The notes under the pieces were generated by a model, which saw nothing but the letters and a program-made list of their open reading frames with translations, was not told where the DNA came from and did not search any database. 64,000 nucleotides of DNA from Ensifer adhaerens (lineage in GTDB: Bacteria > Pseudomonadota > Alphaproteobacteria > Rhizobiales > Rhizobiaceae). The DNA is taken from contig NZ_LAZS01000005.1 of NCBI RefSeq assembly GCF_002007205.1, forward strand, positions 1,364,001-1,428,000. The letters run 5' to 3'. The translations under genes were made by a program, and so were the position numbers. This document shows positions 48,018-55,287 of the stretch, piece after piece; position 1 is the stretch's first letter; the number at the start of each line of letters is the position of its first letter.

Positions 48018-48046
48018 TATATGACCGCCCCGTTTCGTCCTGTCAA
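48018..48046 (-). promoter_or_regulatory. Promoter of the tRNA-Tyr/tRNA-Gly/tufB transcript
   Basis: A consensus TTGACA (48046-48041) and CATATA (48023-48018) are 17 nt apart on the minus strand, about 90 nt upstream of tRNA-Tyr. A perfect -35 box suits a stable-RNA promoter. Confidence 0.65.
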
Positions 48047-48147
48047 CACGGCTCGACGGAAAAATTCTGAATTTCTCCACAGCCGCAAAAATACACGCCG
48101 CACCGAAAACCGTTTCGTCGGGCGCGCAACCTCACTATAAGACGCCC

Positions 48148-49023
48148 ATGAGCAAAGATCGCACCGGCGACAAGAGCGCCAAGGACACCCATTACGCCAA
48201 CCTGAGGCGCGCGCATCGCGACGCCAAGCGGGAACGTGGCGAAATCCCAACGCCGAAACAGGACAAGCGCCGCAAAGCGCCGGCCGACTGGAAGCCCCAG
48301 CCGCTCGCGCCCGAGCAGGTCCTGCTCTACGGCCTGCACACGGTGCGCGCGGCGCTGGACAATCCGGCGCGCGAGGTCATCCGCCTCAGCGTCACGCCGA
48401 ACGCGGCCGTCCGCCTGGAGCTCGGCGAGCTCCAGGCCCTGCCCTTCCCGGTCGAAACGGTGACGCCACAGGATCTCGACAGGATTCTCGGTCCCGACGC
48501 GATCCACCAGGGTGTGATGCTCGAAACCCGCCCGCTGCCGCATCGCAGGCTCGAGGCGCTGCGCGATTGCCCGCTGATTCTCGTGCTCGACCAGGTGACC
48601 GATCCGCACAATGTCGGCGCCGTCATGCGCTCCGCCGTCGCCTTCGATGCGGGCGCGCTGATCACCACCATGCGCCACAGCCCGACCGAATCGGGCGTGC
48701 TCGCCAAGTCGGCCTCCGGCGCGCTGGAAATGATCCCCTATATCCAGATCACCAACCTTGGCGATGCCATCGAGGAACTGCACCGGCTGGGCTTCCAGAC
48801 GATCGGCCTTGATTCGGAGGGGCCGCAGCCGCTGGAAGGAACATTCAGCGGCGAGAAGATCGCGCTCGTTCTCGGCTCCGAAGGCAAGGGGCTGAGGCAG
48901 AAGACCCGGACGATCGTGAACGATCTTGCCCGGCTCGACATGCCTGGCGCGATCAAGTCGCTGAACGTGTCGAACGCGGCGGCGATCGCCATGTATGCGG
49001 CGCGTCAGTATCTGAAGCGGTGA
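48148..49023 (+). CDS. rlmB: 23S rRNA 2'-O-methyltransferase RlmB (SPOUT/TrmH family)
   Basis: The 291-aa enzyme is expected to methylate G2251 of 23S rRNA in the P loop. After a basic N-terminal extension (about 1-50) comes the substrate-binding domain (LLYGLHTVRAAL) and then the knotted SPOUT domain with DQVTDPHNVGAVMRSA, LVLGSEGKGL and LNVSNAAAIAMY. It diverges from the tRNA-Tyr transcript. TrmH versus RlmB specificity is judged from the N-terminal domain and is likely but not certain. Confidence 0.9.
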   Translation: MSKDRTGDKSAKDTHYANLRRAHRDAKRERGEIPTPKQDKRRKAPADWKPQPLAPEQVLLYGLHTVRAALDNPAREVIRLSVTPNAAVRLELGELQALPFPVETVTPQDLDRILGPDAIHQGVMLETRPLPHRRLEALRDCPLILVLDQVTDPHNVGAVMRSAVAFDAGALITTMRHSPTESGVLAKSASGALEMIPYIQITNLGDAIEELHRLGFQTIGLDSEGPQPLEGTFSGEKIALVLGSEGKGLRQKTRTIVNDLARLDMPGAIKSLNVSNAAAIAMYAARQYLKR

Positions 49024-49074
49024 TCGCGTCCGCTCTCGGCAACGATCCCGGCCCACTCACTGTCGAGATTTCAC

Positions 49075-49338
49075 TCAGCGCGCGGTGAACGCAGCACCGC
49101 TGCGCGCTGCTGTCGGGCAGCCGTCACTCAGCTTCTTCCAGGTGGAGACGTTGAGGTTCATTTCGCAGCGCGCCATATAGACGTTGCCGTCGACCCTCAG
49201 GCAGGCGATCTGTCCAAGCTGATACTTCGAACCGTCGCGGTTGCGGCAGGTGCAATTGTGTGCGCGCACTACATCGGCAACGAGCAGCGCAGCCACCGCA
49301 GCGGTCATGCCCAACAGAATTGTCCGCCGGTCCACCAT
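49075..49338 (-). CDS. Small exported cysteine-containing protein of unknown function
   Basis: The 87-aa protein from ATG 49338 has a signal peptide (MVDRRTILLGMTAAVAALLVADVVRA) followed by a mature part with five cysteines (CTCR, ACLR, RCEM, DGC), probably disulfide-bonded in the periplasm. The paired arginines could also make it a Tat-like signal. No family is recognised. No Shine-Dalgarno is seen; TATAAT lies at 49350-49345, just 6 nt before the ATG, so a leaderless mRNA is possible. A longer frame from a TTG at 49398 is less likely. Confidence 0.6.
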   Translation of the reverse strand: MVDRRTILLGMTAAVAALLVADVVRAHNCTCRNRDGSKYQLGQIACLRVDGNVYMARCEMNLNVSTWKKLSDGCPTAARSGAAFTAR

Positions 49339-49437
49339 CGCCGCATTATAAAGCAGATTGTAAAATCCCGAAACGGACAATGCCGGCTGCGATTGCAACC
49401 GGCATCGTCCGCACGCAGGGCCTTAAGCCCCCTCCAC

Positions 49438-49457
49438 CGGGTCACCTCAGTGACCCG
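49438..49457 (-). terminator. Hairpin after azoR
   Basis: CGGGTCAC and GTGACCCG pair perfectly around CTCA (plus strand), 14 nt beyond the azoR stop. It lacks a U-tract, so it is only a candidate terminator. Confidence 0.4.
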
Positions 49458-49470
49458 CTGAACTTATGTG

Positions 49471-50091
49471 TTAGCTCGCCAGGCGAAGGACGCTGCCATC
49501 CGCGATGGTCTTTTCAGCCTCGGCGATTGCGAACTGCTTGGAGTCGGCGCTGAGGTTCAGGCCTTCGGCACGAACGAACTCGACATCGGTGACGCCAAGG
49601 AAACCGAAGACCGTCTTCAGGTAGGATTCCTGGTGATCCATGACGGCAGCCGGACCGGCGGAGTAATGGCCGCCACGGGTCGAGGCGACGATGATCTTCT
49701 TGCCCTTGGCAAGGCCTTCCGGACCGTTCTCGGTGTAGCGGAACGTCTTGCCGGAGACGGCGATGCGGTCGATCCAGGCCTTCAGCTGGCTCGGGATGCC
49801 GAAGTTGTACATCGGCGCGCCGATGATGACCGTGTCGGCCGCCAGGAATTCTTCGAGCATGTCGCGGCCAAGCTTGACGTCGGCGGCAAGGGCGGCATCG
49901 ACGCCTTCGAGATCGGCAGGAGCCATGATCTGGGCGCCGGTCAGATGCGGGAGCGAGCTGCCTGCGAGATCACGATAGGTCACGGTGGCATCCGCGCGGT
50001 CAGCCTTGACCTGAGCGGCGAGTGCCGCCGTCAGGCGGCGGGAAACCGAGTGATCACCAAGGATACCGGAGTCGATATGAAGAACGTTCAT
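49471..50091 (-). CDS. azoR: FMN-dependent NADH:quinone oxidoreductase / azoreductase
   Basis: The 206-aa flavodoxin-like enzyme begins MNVLHIDSGILGDHSVSRRL, with the FMN-phosphate loop, and contains GAPMYNFGIPSQLKAWIDR and STRGGHYS, all AzoR signatures. It reduces quinones and azo compounds with NADH by two-electron transfer and is often induced by electrophiles. The divergent LysR regulator at 50228 is the likely controller. The longer frame to 50409 includes the regulatory region and is rejected. Confidence 0.93.
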   Translation of the reverse strand: MNVLHIDSGILGDHSVSRRLTAALAAQVKADRADATVTYRDLAGSSLPHLTGAQIMAPADLEGVDAALAADVKLGRDMLEEFLAADTVIIGAPMYNFGIPSQLKAWIDRIAVSGKTFRYTENGPEGLAKGKKIIVASTRGGHYSAGPAAVMDHQESYLKTVFGFLGVTDVEFVRAEGLNLSADSKQFAIAEAEKTIADGSVLRLAS

Positions 50092-50166
50092 GGGAACACC
50101 TTTGTGTTTGCGTTGCGGTGTTCCACATATGAGGGGAAAACAATGACCCGATAAGCCAGCGGATAT

Positions 50167-50195
50167 TTGACATACTGTTTCCAGACGGAAACAAT
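50167..50195 (+). promoter_or_regulatory. Promoter of the LysR gene with palindromic operator in the spacer
   Basis: TTGACA (50167-50172) and AACAAT (50190-50195) are 17 nt apart. The 18-bp palindrome TGTTTCC-AGAC-GGAAACA (50176-50193) fills the spacer and touches the -10 box. It has the T-N11-A form of LysR binding sites. Binding there should repress the regulator gene and could control azoR from the other side. Confidence 0.65.
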
Positions 50196-50227
50196 CGGGC
50201 AAACATCCGGACCTCGGAGACAGGACT

Positions 50228-51169
50228 ATGCAGGATCTGAACGATCTCGGGCTTTTTGCCGCCGTCGTGCGAAACAACGGCTTCAGCGCCGCCGCGCGCG
50301 ATCTCAATATACCCAAATCCAAGCTGAGCAAACATGTGGCCCGCCTCGAAGAGCAGCTCGGCGTAAGACTGTTGGAACGCTCCACCCGCAAGCTGCGCGT
50401 CACCGACATCGGCCGGGTGTTCTATGAACATTGCCAGGGGCTGCTTGACGGCGTGGCTGCCGCCGAGGCCGAAATTGCCGCCGTGCGGGCCGAACCCTCG
50501 GGCACGGTCCGGCTCGCCTGCCCGCTCGGTTTCACCCCCATGCTCGCCGATATCCTGCCGGCATTTCACCGCCGCTACCCCGGCGTCCGCCTGCTGATCA
50601 CCGCCACCAACCGCCGCATCGACCTGATCGAGGAGCGGGTCGACGTGGCGCTGCGCGCCCGCGGCCAGCTCGATACCGACAACCAGTTGATCATCCGCAA
50701 GTTCGGCGAGGTGCGCGAGCGGCTTGCCGCCAGCCCGACCTTCCTTGCCCGCTCGGGCGAGATCACCATCGACAATCTCAGCCAGCAGGCGACGCTGTCG
50801 ATGAACGAACAGCATCCGACCGACGTCTGGCGGCTGGTTTCGGTCGACGGCAACACGACGGAAATCTCCCATCGTCCGATCATCGGCTGCAGCGACTTCC
50901 TGATTCTCGAACGCGCCGCGATCGAAGGCATGGGCGTTGCGCTTTTGCCCGATCATATCTGCGAGCGCGCCTTCCGCGCCGGCGTCCTGGCGCCGGTGCT
51001 GCCGGAATGGACCTCGAACGACGTCGTCGTCCATCTCGTCTTTCCATCCCGCCAGGGCATGCTGCCGGCAACCCGGGCGCTGATCGACTATCTCGCCGAA
51101 AACCTGCTCAACGCCCTGCAGAAATGCCGCGAAGTTCCGGTGCGCATGGGGCCGTCGTTCGAGATCTGA
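50228..51169 (+). CDS. LysR-family transcriptional regulator
   Basis: The 313-aa protein has the N-terminal winged HTH (MQDLNDLGLFAAVVRNNGFSAAARDLNIPKSKLSKHVARLEEQLGVRLLERSTR region, residues 1-60) and a periplasmic-binding-like effector domain (about 90-300). GGAG lies 9 nt before the ATG. It diverges from azoR with 136 nt between starts, the standard layout for a LysR protein controlling its neighbour. The effector is probably a quinone or other electrophile, but this is inferred from the target only. Confidence 0.92.
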   Translation: MQDLNDLGLFAAVVRNNGFSAAARDLNIPKSKLSKHVARLEEQLGVRLLERSTRKLRVTDIGRVFYEHCQGLLDGVAAAEAEIAAVRAEPSGTVRLACPLGFTPMLADILPAFHRRYPGVRLLITATNRRIDLIEERVDVALRARGQLDTDNQLIIRKFGEVRERLAASPTFLARSGEITIDNLSQQATLSMNEQHPTDVWRLVSVDGNTTEISHRPIIGCSDFLILERAAIEGMGVALLPDHICERAFRAGVLAPVLPEWTSNDVVVHLVFPSRQGMLPATRALIDYLAENLLNALQKCREVPVRMGPSFEI

Positions 51170-51194
51170 TGCTGCCGCGCTGTGGTTTTTCCCA

Positions 51195-51302
51195 TCAGCA
51201 GCGGCAGACCATCAGCAGGTTGCAGTCGGGATCGCGGATCGTGAACCCTTGCTCGTACAGCACGGCCCTCTCCACCTCCGGTGGGCCGGAAACTGAGCCG
51301 GA
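51195..51302 (-). pseudogene. Remnant of a VOC (glyoxalase/bleomycin-resistance) family gene
   Basis: The minus-strand frame reads SGPPEVERAVLYEQGFTIRD then PDCNLLMVCRC and a stop. The segment FTIRDPDxNLL is the typical last beta strand and metal/substrate region of VOC-superfamily proteins. An in-frame TGA at 51303-51305 closes the frame upstream and no start is available, so only about 36 codons of the C-terminus survive. The Gly normally following Asp in DPDGN is Cys here. Confidence 0.6.
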
Positions 51303-51437
51303 TCACCGGTTCGATCAAGATCCGCCTAAGTTTCGGCTGAGCTTTGCCGGCCCGAGGAGAAAAAGATCAATAGCCACAGTACCGTGGTCAACGAAGCACT
51401 CCGACTACCTGATCTGGCCGGGGGCGGCGCTACATGT

Positions 51438-51917
51438 CTATCGATGGCAGAGCCCGTCGCCGTTCGCAAGCTCGCCAAACAACTTGGCCGCGGCATCATA
51501 GCGATAGGCGATCGTCTGCGCCGTGCAGGCATCCTCGTATCGCGCGCAAGCCTCCATCGAAACGCAGAGATGGCCTTGAATGCCCCAGACCTTTGCAGGA
51601 GGCCTATCGTAAATGCCGTCGTAGATCGACTGTGTCCGATCGGCGCCATCGTGCCATTGCACCACGATCTCCGAGCGAAAATGATCATACCCGACGCTGC
51701 TGTATCCGACGGAATAGTGGACCGCCCCGACACCGGGGACATCGGTAGCGCCTGAACTCACTTCGGCCCAATCGGATACGTCTTGAGAACCGGCGGAACC
51801 GGCCGCGAGCGCGACAAGCCCGCAAAGCAACACGGCAGTGGGTCTGATCGGTGGCAACGGCATGCGCATGCTCAAGGCGCTCGTAACTGTGGCGGAGAGG
51901 AAGCGTTTGATGACCAT
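51438..51917 (-). CDS. Exported protein of unknown function
   Basis: From ATG 51917 the protein has 159 aa with a hydrophobic signal segment (IRPTAVLLCGLVALAAGSAGS), then a mature part rich in Tyr, Ser and Asp (HYSVGYSSVGYDHFRSEIVVQWHD) with three cysteines toward the C-terminus. AAAGG lies directly before this ATG. A second ATG at 51869 would also give a signal peptide. No family is recognised. It diverges from the small membrane protein gene at 52021. Confidence 0.6.
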   Translation of the reverse strand: MVIKRFLSATVTSALSMRMPLPPIRPTAVLLCGLVALAAGSAGSQDVSDWAEVSSGATDVPGVGAVHYSVGYSSVGYDHFRSEIVVQWHDGADRTQSIYDGIYDRPPAKVWGIQGHLCVSMEACARYEDACTAQTIAYRYDAAAKLFGELANGDGLCHR

Positions 51918-52020
51918 GACCTTTCTTCGGATACCGGAAACAGAATGCGCGTTCGAGCCCGCCGACATTGCGCGACAATCGGAGTTGGCCGGAACCCAGA
52001 GTTGTCTATATTCCAGCAAC

Positions 52021-52269
52021 ATGAGAACTCTTGGAACCCTGATCATCTCTGCCGTCCTGGCATTCTTTGGCAGCCTGCTGGTCGCAGGACTGTTTCTGCC
52101 CGTCTACGGCATTTTCCAGGGCGGATCCTACAACTGCCTGAAGGACGGCATCGGCGAGTGCACTTCCATGATCCCGCTCAGCGCACTGATCTATGGGCCG
52201 CTGTTTTCCATCGTCGGCGTTTTGGTCGGCACGCCTGTTTTAATGACGATCTTTGCGATGCGTGAATGA
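52021..52269 (+). CDS. Small membrane protein of unknown function
   Basis: The 82-aa protein has two transmembrane helices (about residues 4-26 and 50-76) joined by a short loop with two cysteines (NCLKDGIGECTSM). The ATG at 52021 starts the hydrophobic region; the longer frame from 51838 antiparallels the neighbouring gene. There is no clear ribosome binding site, so the start is uncertain. Confidence 0.55.
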   Translation: MRTLGTLIISAVLAFFGSLLVAGLFLPVYGIFQGGSYNCLKDGIGECTSMIPLSALIYGPLFSIVGVLVGTPVLMTIFAMRE

Positions 52270-52395
52270 CTGTTCGATTTGCCGCGATGGGCGCATCGGC
52301 GACAGGATAAGCCTGCAAGCTTAATCCCGCAGCTCAAATCCAGACGCAAGCAAGATCGCAAAAAGCGCAACAAAATCAATTTGAAAGGAATCAAG

Positions 52396-52471
52396 TGGTG
52401 CCCCCAGAGAGACTCGAACTCCCGACCTACTGATTACAAATCAGCCGCTCTACCAACTGAGCTATAAGGGC
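52396..52471 (-). tRNA. tRNA-Thr (anticodon TGT)
   Basis: The 76-nt minus-strand sequence has acceptor GCCCTTA/TGGGGGC (one G-T pair plus weak pairs), D arm GCTCAGTTGGTAGAGC, anticodon loop TTTGTAA and T arm GGAGTTCGAGTCTC. CCA is encoded. It stands alone upstream of nadK on the other strand. Confidence 0.93.
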
Positions 52472-52627
52472 ACTTGCTTTGCTGGGAGTTACCATAATCT
52501 CGTGCGGTGTAAAGCAAAATTGCGAATTCTCCCAATTTTTCAGATGCGTTCGGTTCCGGGCCATGCCAGAAACGACAAAGAGAGATCGCCGTAAGCGGCA
52601 AGCAACGCATCGAACGGACTAGAGTTC

Positions 52628-53401
52628 ATGGCCCGAACGTTCACTTCCTTAGCCTTCCTCGCCTCGTCCGCAGAGGAGGCACAAAAGGCTGCGGCTGATC
52701 TCAAGGCGATCTATGGCGATCACGACCCGGCAAAGGCCGACGTGATCGTCGCGCTCGGCGGCGACGGATTCATGCTGCAGACGCTGCACCAGACCATGAA
52801 CAGCGGCAAGCTGGTCTACGGCATGAACCGCGGCTCGGTCGGGTTCCTGATGAACCGCTACAGCACCGAGAACCTGACGGACCGCATCTGCCAGGCGGTC
52901 GAGAACGCGTTCCATCCGCTGGAGATGCAGACGACCGACGTCTATGGCGAGAGCTTCACGGCGCTTGCCATCAACGAGGTCTACCTCTTCCGCCAGTCCT
53001 ACCAGGCGGCGAAGCTGCGTGTGCTGATCGACGGGAAGACAAGACTTGAGGAGTTGACCTGCGACGGCCTGCTGGTCGCCACCCCCGCCGGATCCACAGC
53101 CTATAACCTTTCGGCTCACGGGCCGATCCTGCCGCTCGAGGCCCCGCTTCTCGCCATGACGCCCGTCAGTGCCTTCCGTCCTCGCCGCTGGCGCGGCGCG
53201 CTTTTACCGAACCATGTGACCGTCGAAATCGAAATCCTCGAGGCTGACAAGCGGCCGGTCAACGCGGTGGCGGACCATCAGGAGGTCAAATCCGTGGTCA
53301 AGGTGAAGATCGCCGAATCGGAAAACATGACAGCGCGCATTCTCTCGGATCCCGATCACTCCTGGTCCGACCGCATCCTGGCCGAGCAATTTTCGAACTG
53401 A
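52628..53401 (+). CDS. nadK: NAD kinase
   Basis: The 257-aa enzyme phosphorylates NAD to NADP. The signature GGDGFML (44-50) and the later ALAINEVYLFRQ and TPAGSTAYNLSAHGPILP motifs are intact. The length is typical of the compact alphaproteobacterial form. The ATG follows tRNA-Thr (opposite strand) by about 155 nt. The next gene starts 102 nt after its stop. Confidence 0.95.
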   Translation: MARTFTSLAFLASSAEEAQKAAADLKAIYGDHDPAKADVIVALGGDGFMLQTLHQTMNSGKLVYGMNRGSVGFLMNRYSTENLTDRICQAVENAFHPLEMQTTDVYGESFTALAINEVYLFRQSYQAAKLRVLIDGKTRLEELTCDGLLVATPAGSTAYNLSAHGPILPLEAPLLAMTPVSAFRPRRWRGALLPNHVTVEIEILEADKRPVNAVADHQEVKSVVKVKIAESENMTARILSDPDHSWSDRILAEQFSN

Positions 53402-53503
53402 GCGCACGCACTCCGCGCGACCTATGTTATCATCCTTCCGGCCAGGTTTTCCCCGGCCCGCAGCCAACGGCGATCGAGCCTTCGCCTTAAGGACCACGCC
53501 CAG

Positions 53504-53992
53504 ATGCACAGACCTGCCCTCCTCGCCTTGCTTCTGTTTGTCAGCAGTGTCGGTGCCAAGGCCGAGGACGCCAACATCGTGCCGCCTGAGGCAACCTTCG
53601 TGACGAGCACCGGCTTCTGGGAGGAAAGTGGCGAACCGCTTTCATCGCTCGACCCGAACGCCGCCGCCGAAAAGCCGAGCGACGCCCGGCGCGGTTACTA
53701 CAAGCTGATCTCGCTTCGCCAGGCTGACGGAACCGCCCAGGTCCATCTGCAGCAGGTAGAAGCGACCTCGGCCGGGCCCGTGGTGATTTCGTCGGCGGAA
53801 CTCGAAGAGTTCTCCGCGCTCAGGGCCTACGTCACCGATATCCGCCCCGAGACCTCGACCGGCGTCACCGCACAGCCCGGCATGTTTGCGACCGTCTATC
53901 TGAAGACCGACCCGGCCGCGCGCGAGCCTGAAAGCTGGACCGTGCTCATCGACGATCTCGGCGACATCAAGATCGAGCGCGCCTCCAACTGA
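53504..53992 (+). CDS. Secreted protein of unknown function
   Basis: The 162-aa protein starts with a signal peptide (MHRPALLALLLFVSSVGAKA, cleavage expected near residue 20). The mature part of about 140 aa lacks cysteines and transmembrane segments and contains GYYKLISLRQADGTAQVHLQQVE and a closing WTVLIDDLGDIKIERA, suggesting a beta-rich periplasmic domain. I do not recognise a family. It lies downstream of nadK on the same strand and ends at a bidirectional terminator shared with prfB. Confidence 0.75.
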   Translation: MHRPALLALLLFVSSVGAKAEDANIVPPEATFVTSTGFWEESGEPLSSLDPNAAAEKPSDARRGYYKLISLRQADGTAQVHLQQVEATSAGPVVISSAELEEFSALRAYVTDIRPETSTGVTAQPGMFATVYLKTDPAAREPESWTVLIDDLGDIKIERASN

Positions 53993-53997
53993 TCAAA

Positions 53998-54027
53998 AGA
54001 AAGGGCCGGATGCGAACGCCCGGCCCT
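53998..54027 (-). terminator. Terminator between the secreted protein gene and prfB
   Basis: AGGGCCGG and CCGGCCCT pair perfectly with an inner CG-rich loop. The minus strand follows with TTCTTTT, making it the likely prfB terminator; the plus-strand tail CTTCAG is weaker. Confidence 0.7.
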
Positions 54028-54059
54028 CTTCAGTTTCAGTTCTGCAGACGGCTGCCTGC

Positions 54060-55191
54060 TTAGTTCAGATCATCCACGACGGCATCCGCGCCACCGCTGA
54101 CACGGTGCGCAAGTGCCGCTTCCATGAACTCGTTGAGTTCGCCGTCGAGAACGTCGCCCGGTGCGGTGCTTTCGACGCCGGTACGCATATCCTTGACGAG
54201 CTGATAGGGCTGCAGAACGTAGGAGCGGATCTGGTGGCCCCAGCCGATGTCGGTCTTCGACGCGGCTTCGGCATTTGCGGCATCTTCCCGCTTCTTCAGT
54301 TCCGCTTCGTAGAGGCGGGCGCGCAGCATGTCCCAGGCCTTCGCCCGGTTCTTGTGCTGCGAGCGCTCCTGCTGGCACTGCACGACGATGCCCGACGGGA
54401 TGTGCGTGATGCGCACGGCCGAGTCGGTGGTGTTGACGTGCTGACCGCCAGCGCCCGAAGAGCGGTAGGTGTCGATGCGGCAATCGCTCTCGTTGATGTC
54501 GATCTGGATCGAATCGTCGACGACCGGGTAGACCCAGATCGAGGAGAACGAGGTGTGACGGCGCGCGTTGCTGTCATAGGGCGAAATGCGAACGAGGCGG
54601 TGCACGCCCGATTCGGTCTTCAGCCAGCCATAGGCATTGTGCCCCTTGACGAGCAGCGTCGCGGATTTGATACCCGCCTCTTCGCCGTCCTGAATTTCCA
54701 TCAGTTCGACCTTGTATCCCTGGCGCTCGGACCAGCGGGTGTACATGCGCAGAAGCATGTTGGCCCAGTCCTGGCTCTCGGTGCCACCGGCACCGGAATG
54801 CACTTCGAGATAGGTGTCGTTCTGGTCGGCCTCACCCGAGAGCATCGCCTCGACCTGCTTCTTGGCCGCTTCGTTGCGCAGCTCGCGCAACGCCTGTTCG
54901 GCGTCGGCAACGATGGCGGCGTCGCCCTCTTCCTCACCGAGTTCGATGAGTTCGATGTTGTCGTTGAGCTGCTGCTCGAAACGACGCAGGCCGTTGATGC
55001 CGTCGTCGAGCTGCTGGCGCTCGCGCATCAGCTTCTGCGCTTCCGCAGCATCGTTCCAGAGCGTCGGGTCTTCCGCCTTGTTGTTTAACCAGTCCAGTCG
55101 TCTTACCGCCTGATCCCAGTCAAAGATGCCTCCTCAGCAGGCTTATGGCCTGCTTGATTTCGTCGACAATGTTCTCGATTTCGCTGCGCAT
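54060..55191 (-). CDS. prfB: Peptide chain release factor 2, made by programmed +1 frameshifting
   Basis: RF2 recognises UGA and UAA. The gene starts at ATG 55191 with a 23-codon first frame ([20 protein letters not shown], then RHL) that ends at TGA 55122-55120. A +1 shift at CTT-TGA-C continues as [18 protein letters not shown] and gives 376 aa in all. The tripeptide anticodon SPF is in the segment around the WVYPVVDDS region's neighbours, and the catalytic GGQ is in [15 protein letters not shown]. The frame from 55028 alone would lack the N-terminal domain. It follows mrcA on the same strand. Confidence 0.95.
55119..55134 (-). promoter_or_regulatory. prfB programmed +1 frameshift site
   Basis: On the minus strand AGGAGG (55134-55129) precedes CAT-CTT-TGA-C by the 3-nt spacing known from enterobacterial prfB. 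The internal Shine-Dalgarno, the slippery CTT and the slow in-frame UGA followed by C are all present, so RF2 should autoregulate its synthesis. Confidence 0.95.
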
Positions 55192-55236
55192 GATCCTGCT
55201 TCTTGTGAACCCGATATGAAGGTGAGCGTCAAATAG

Positions 55237-55272
55237 CGATGCCCGCCGCTGATGTAAAGGCGGCGGGCATCG
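55237..55272 (-). terminator. Hairpin between mrcA and prfB
   Basis: GATGCCCGCCGC pairs perfectly with GCGGCGGGCATC over 12 bp around a 10-nt loop, 16 nt after the mrcA stop. The tail on the minus strand is CTATTTG, so termination would be partial. Confidence 0.5.
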
Positions 55273-55287
55273 GGAGAAGGGAAAGGC

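Noticed and set aside
51088-51318. 76-codon minus-strand frame over the end of the LysR gene
   Set aside because: It is in a different frame from the VOC remnant and has no recognisable features.
54060-55028. prfB as a truncated 322-codon gene or a frameshifted pseudogene
   Set aside because: The upstream 23-codon frame, internal Shine-Dalgarno and CTT-TGA-C site show the normal programmed frameshift.
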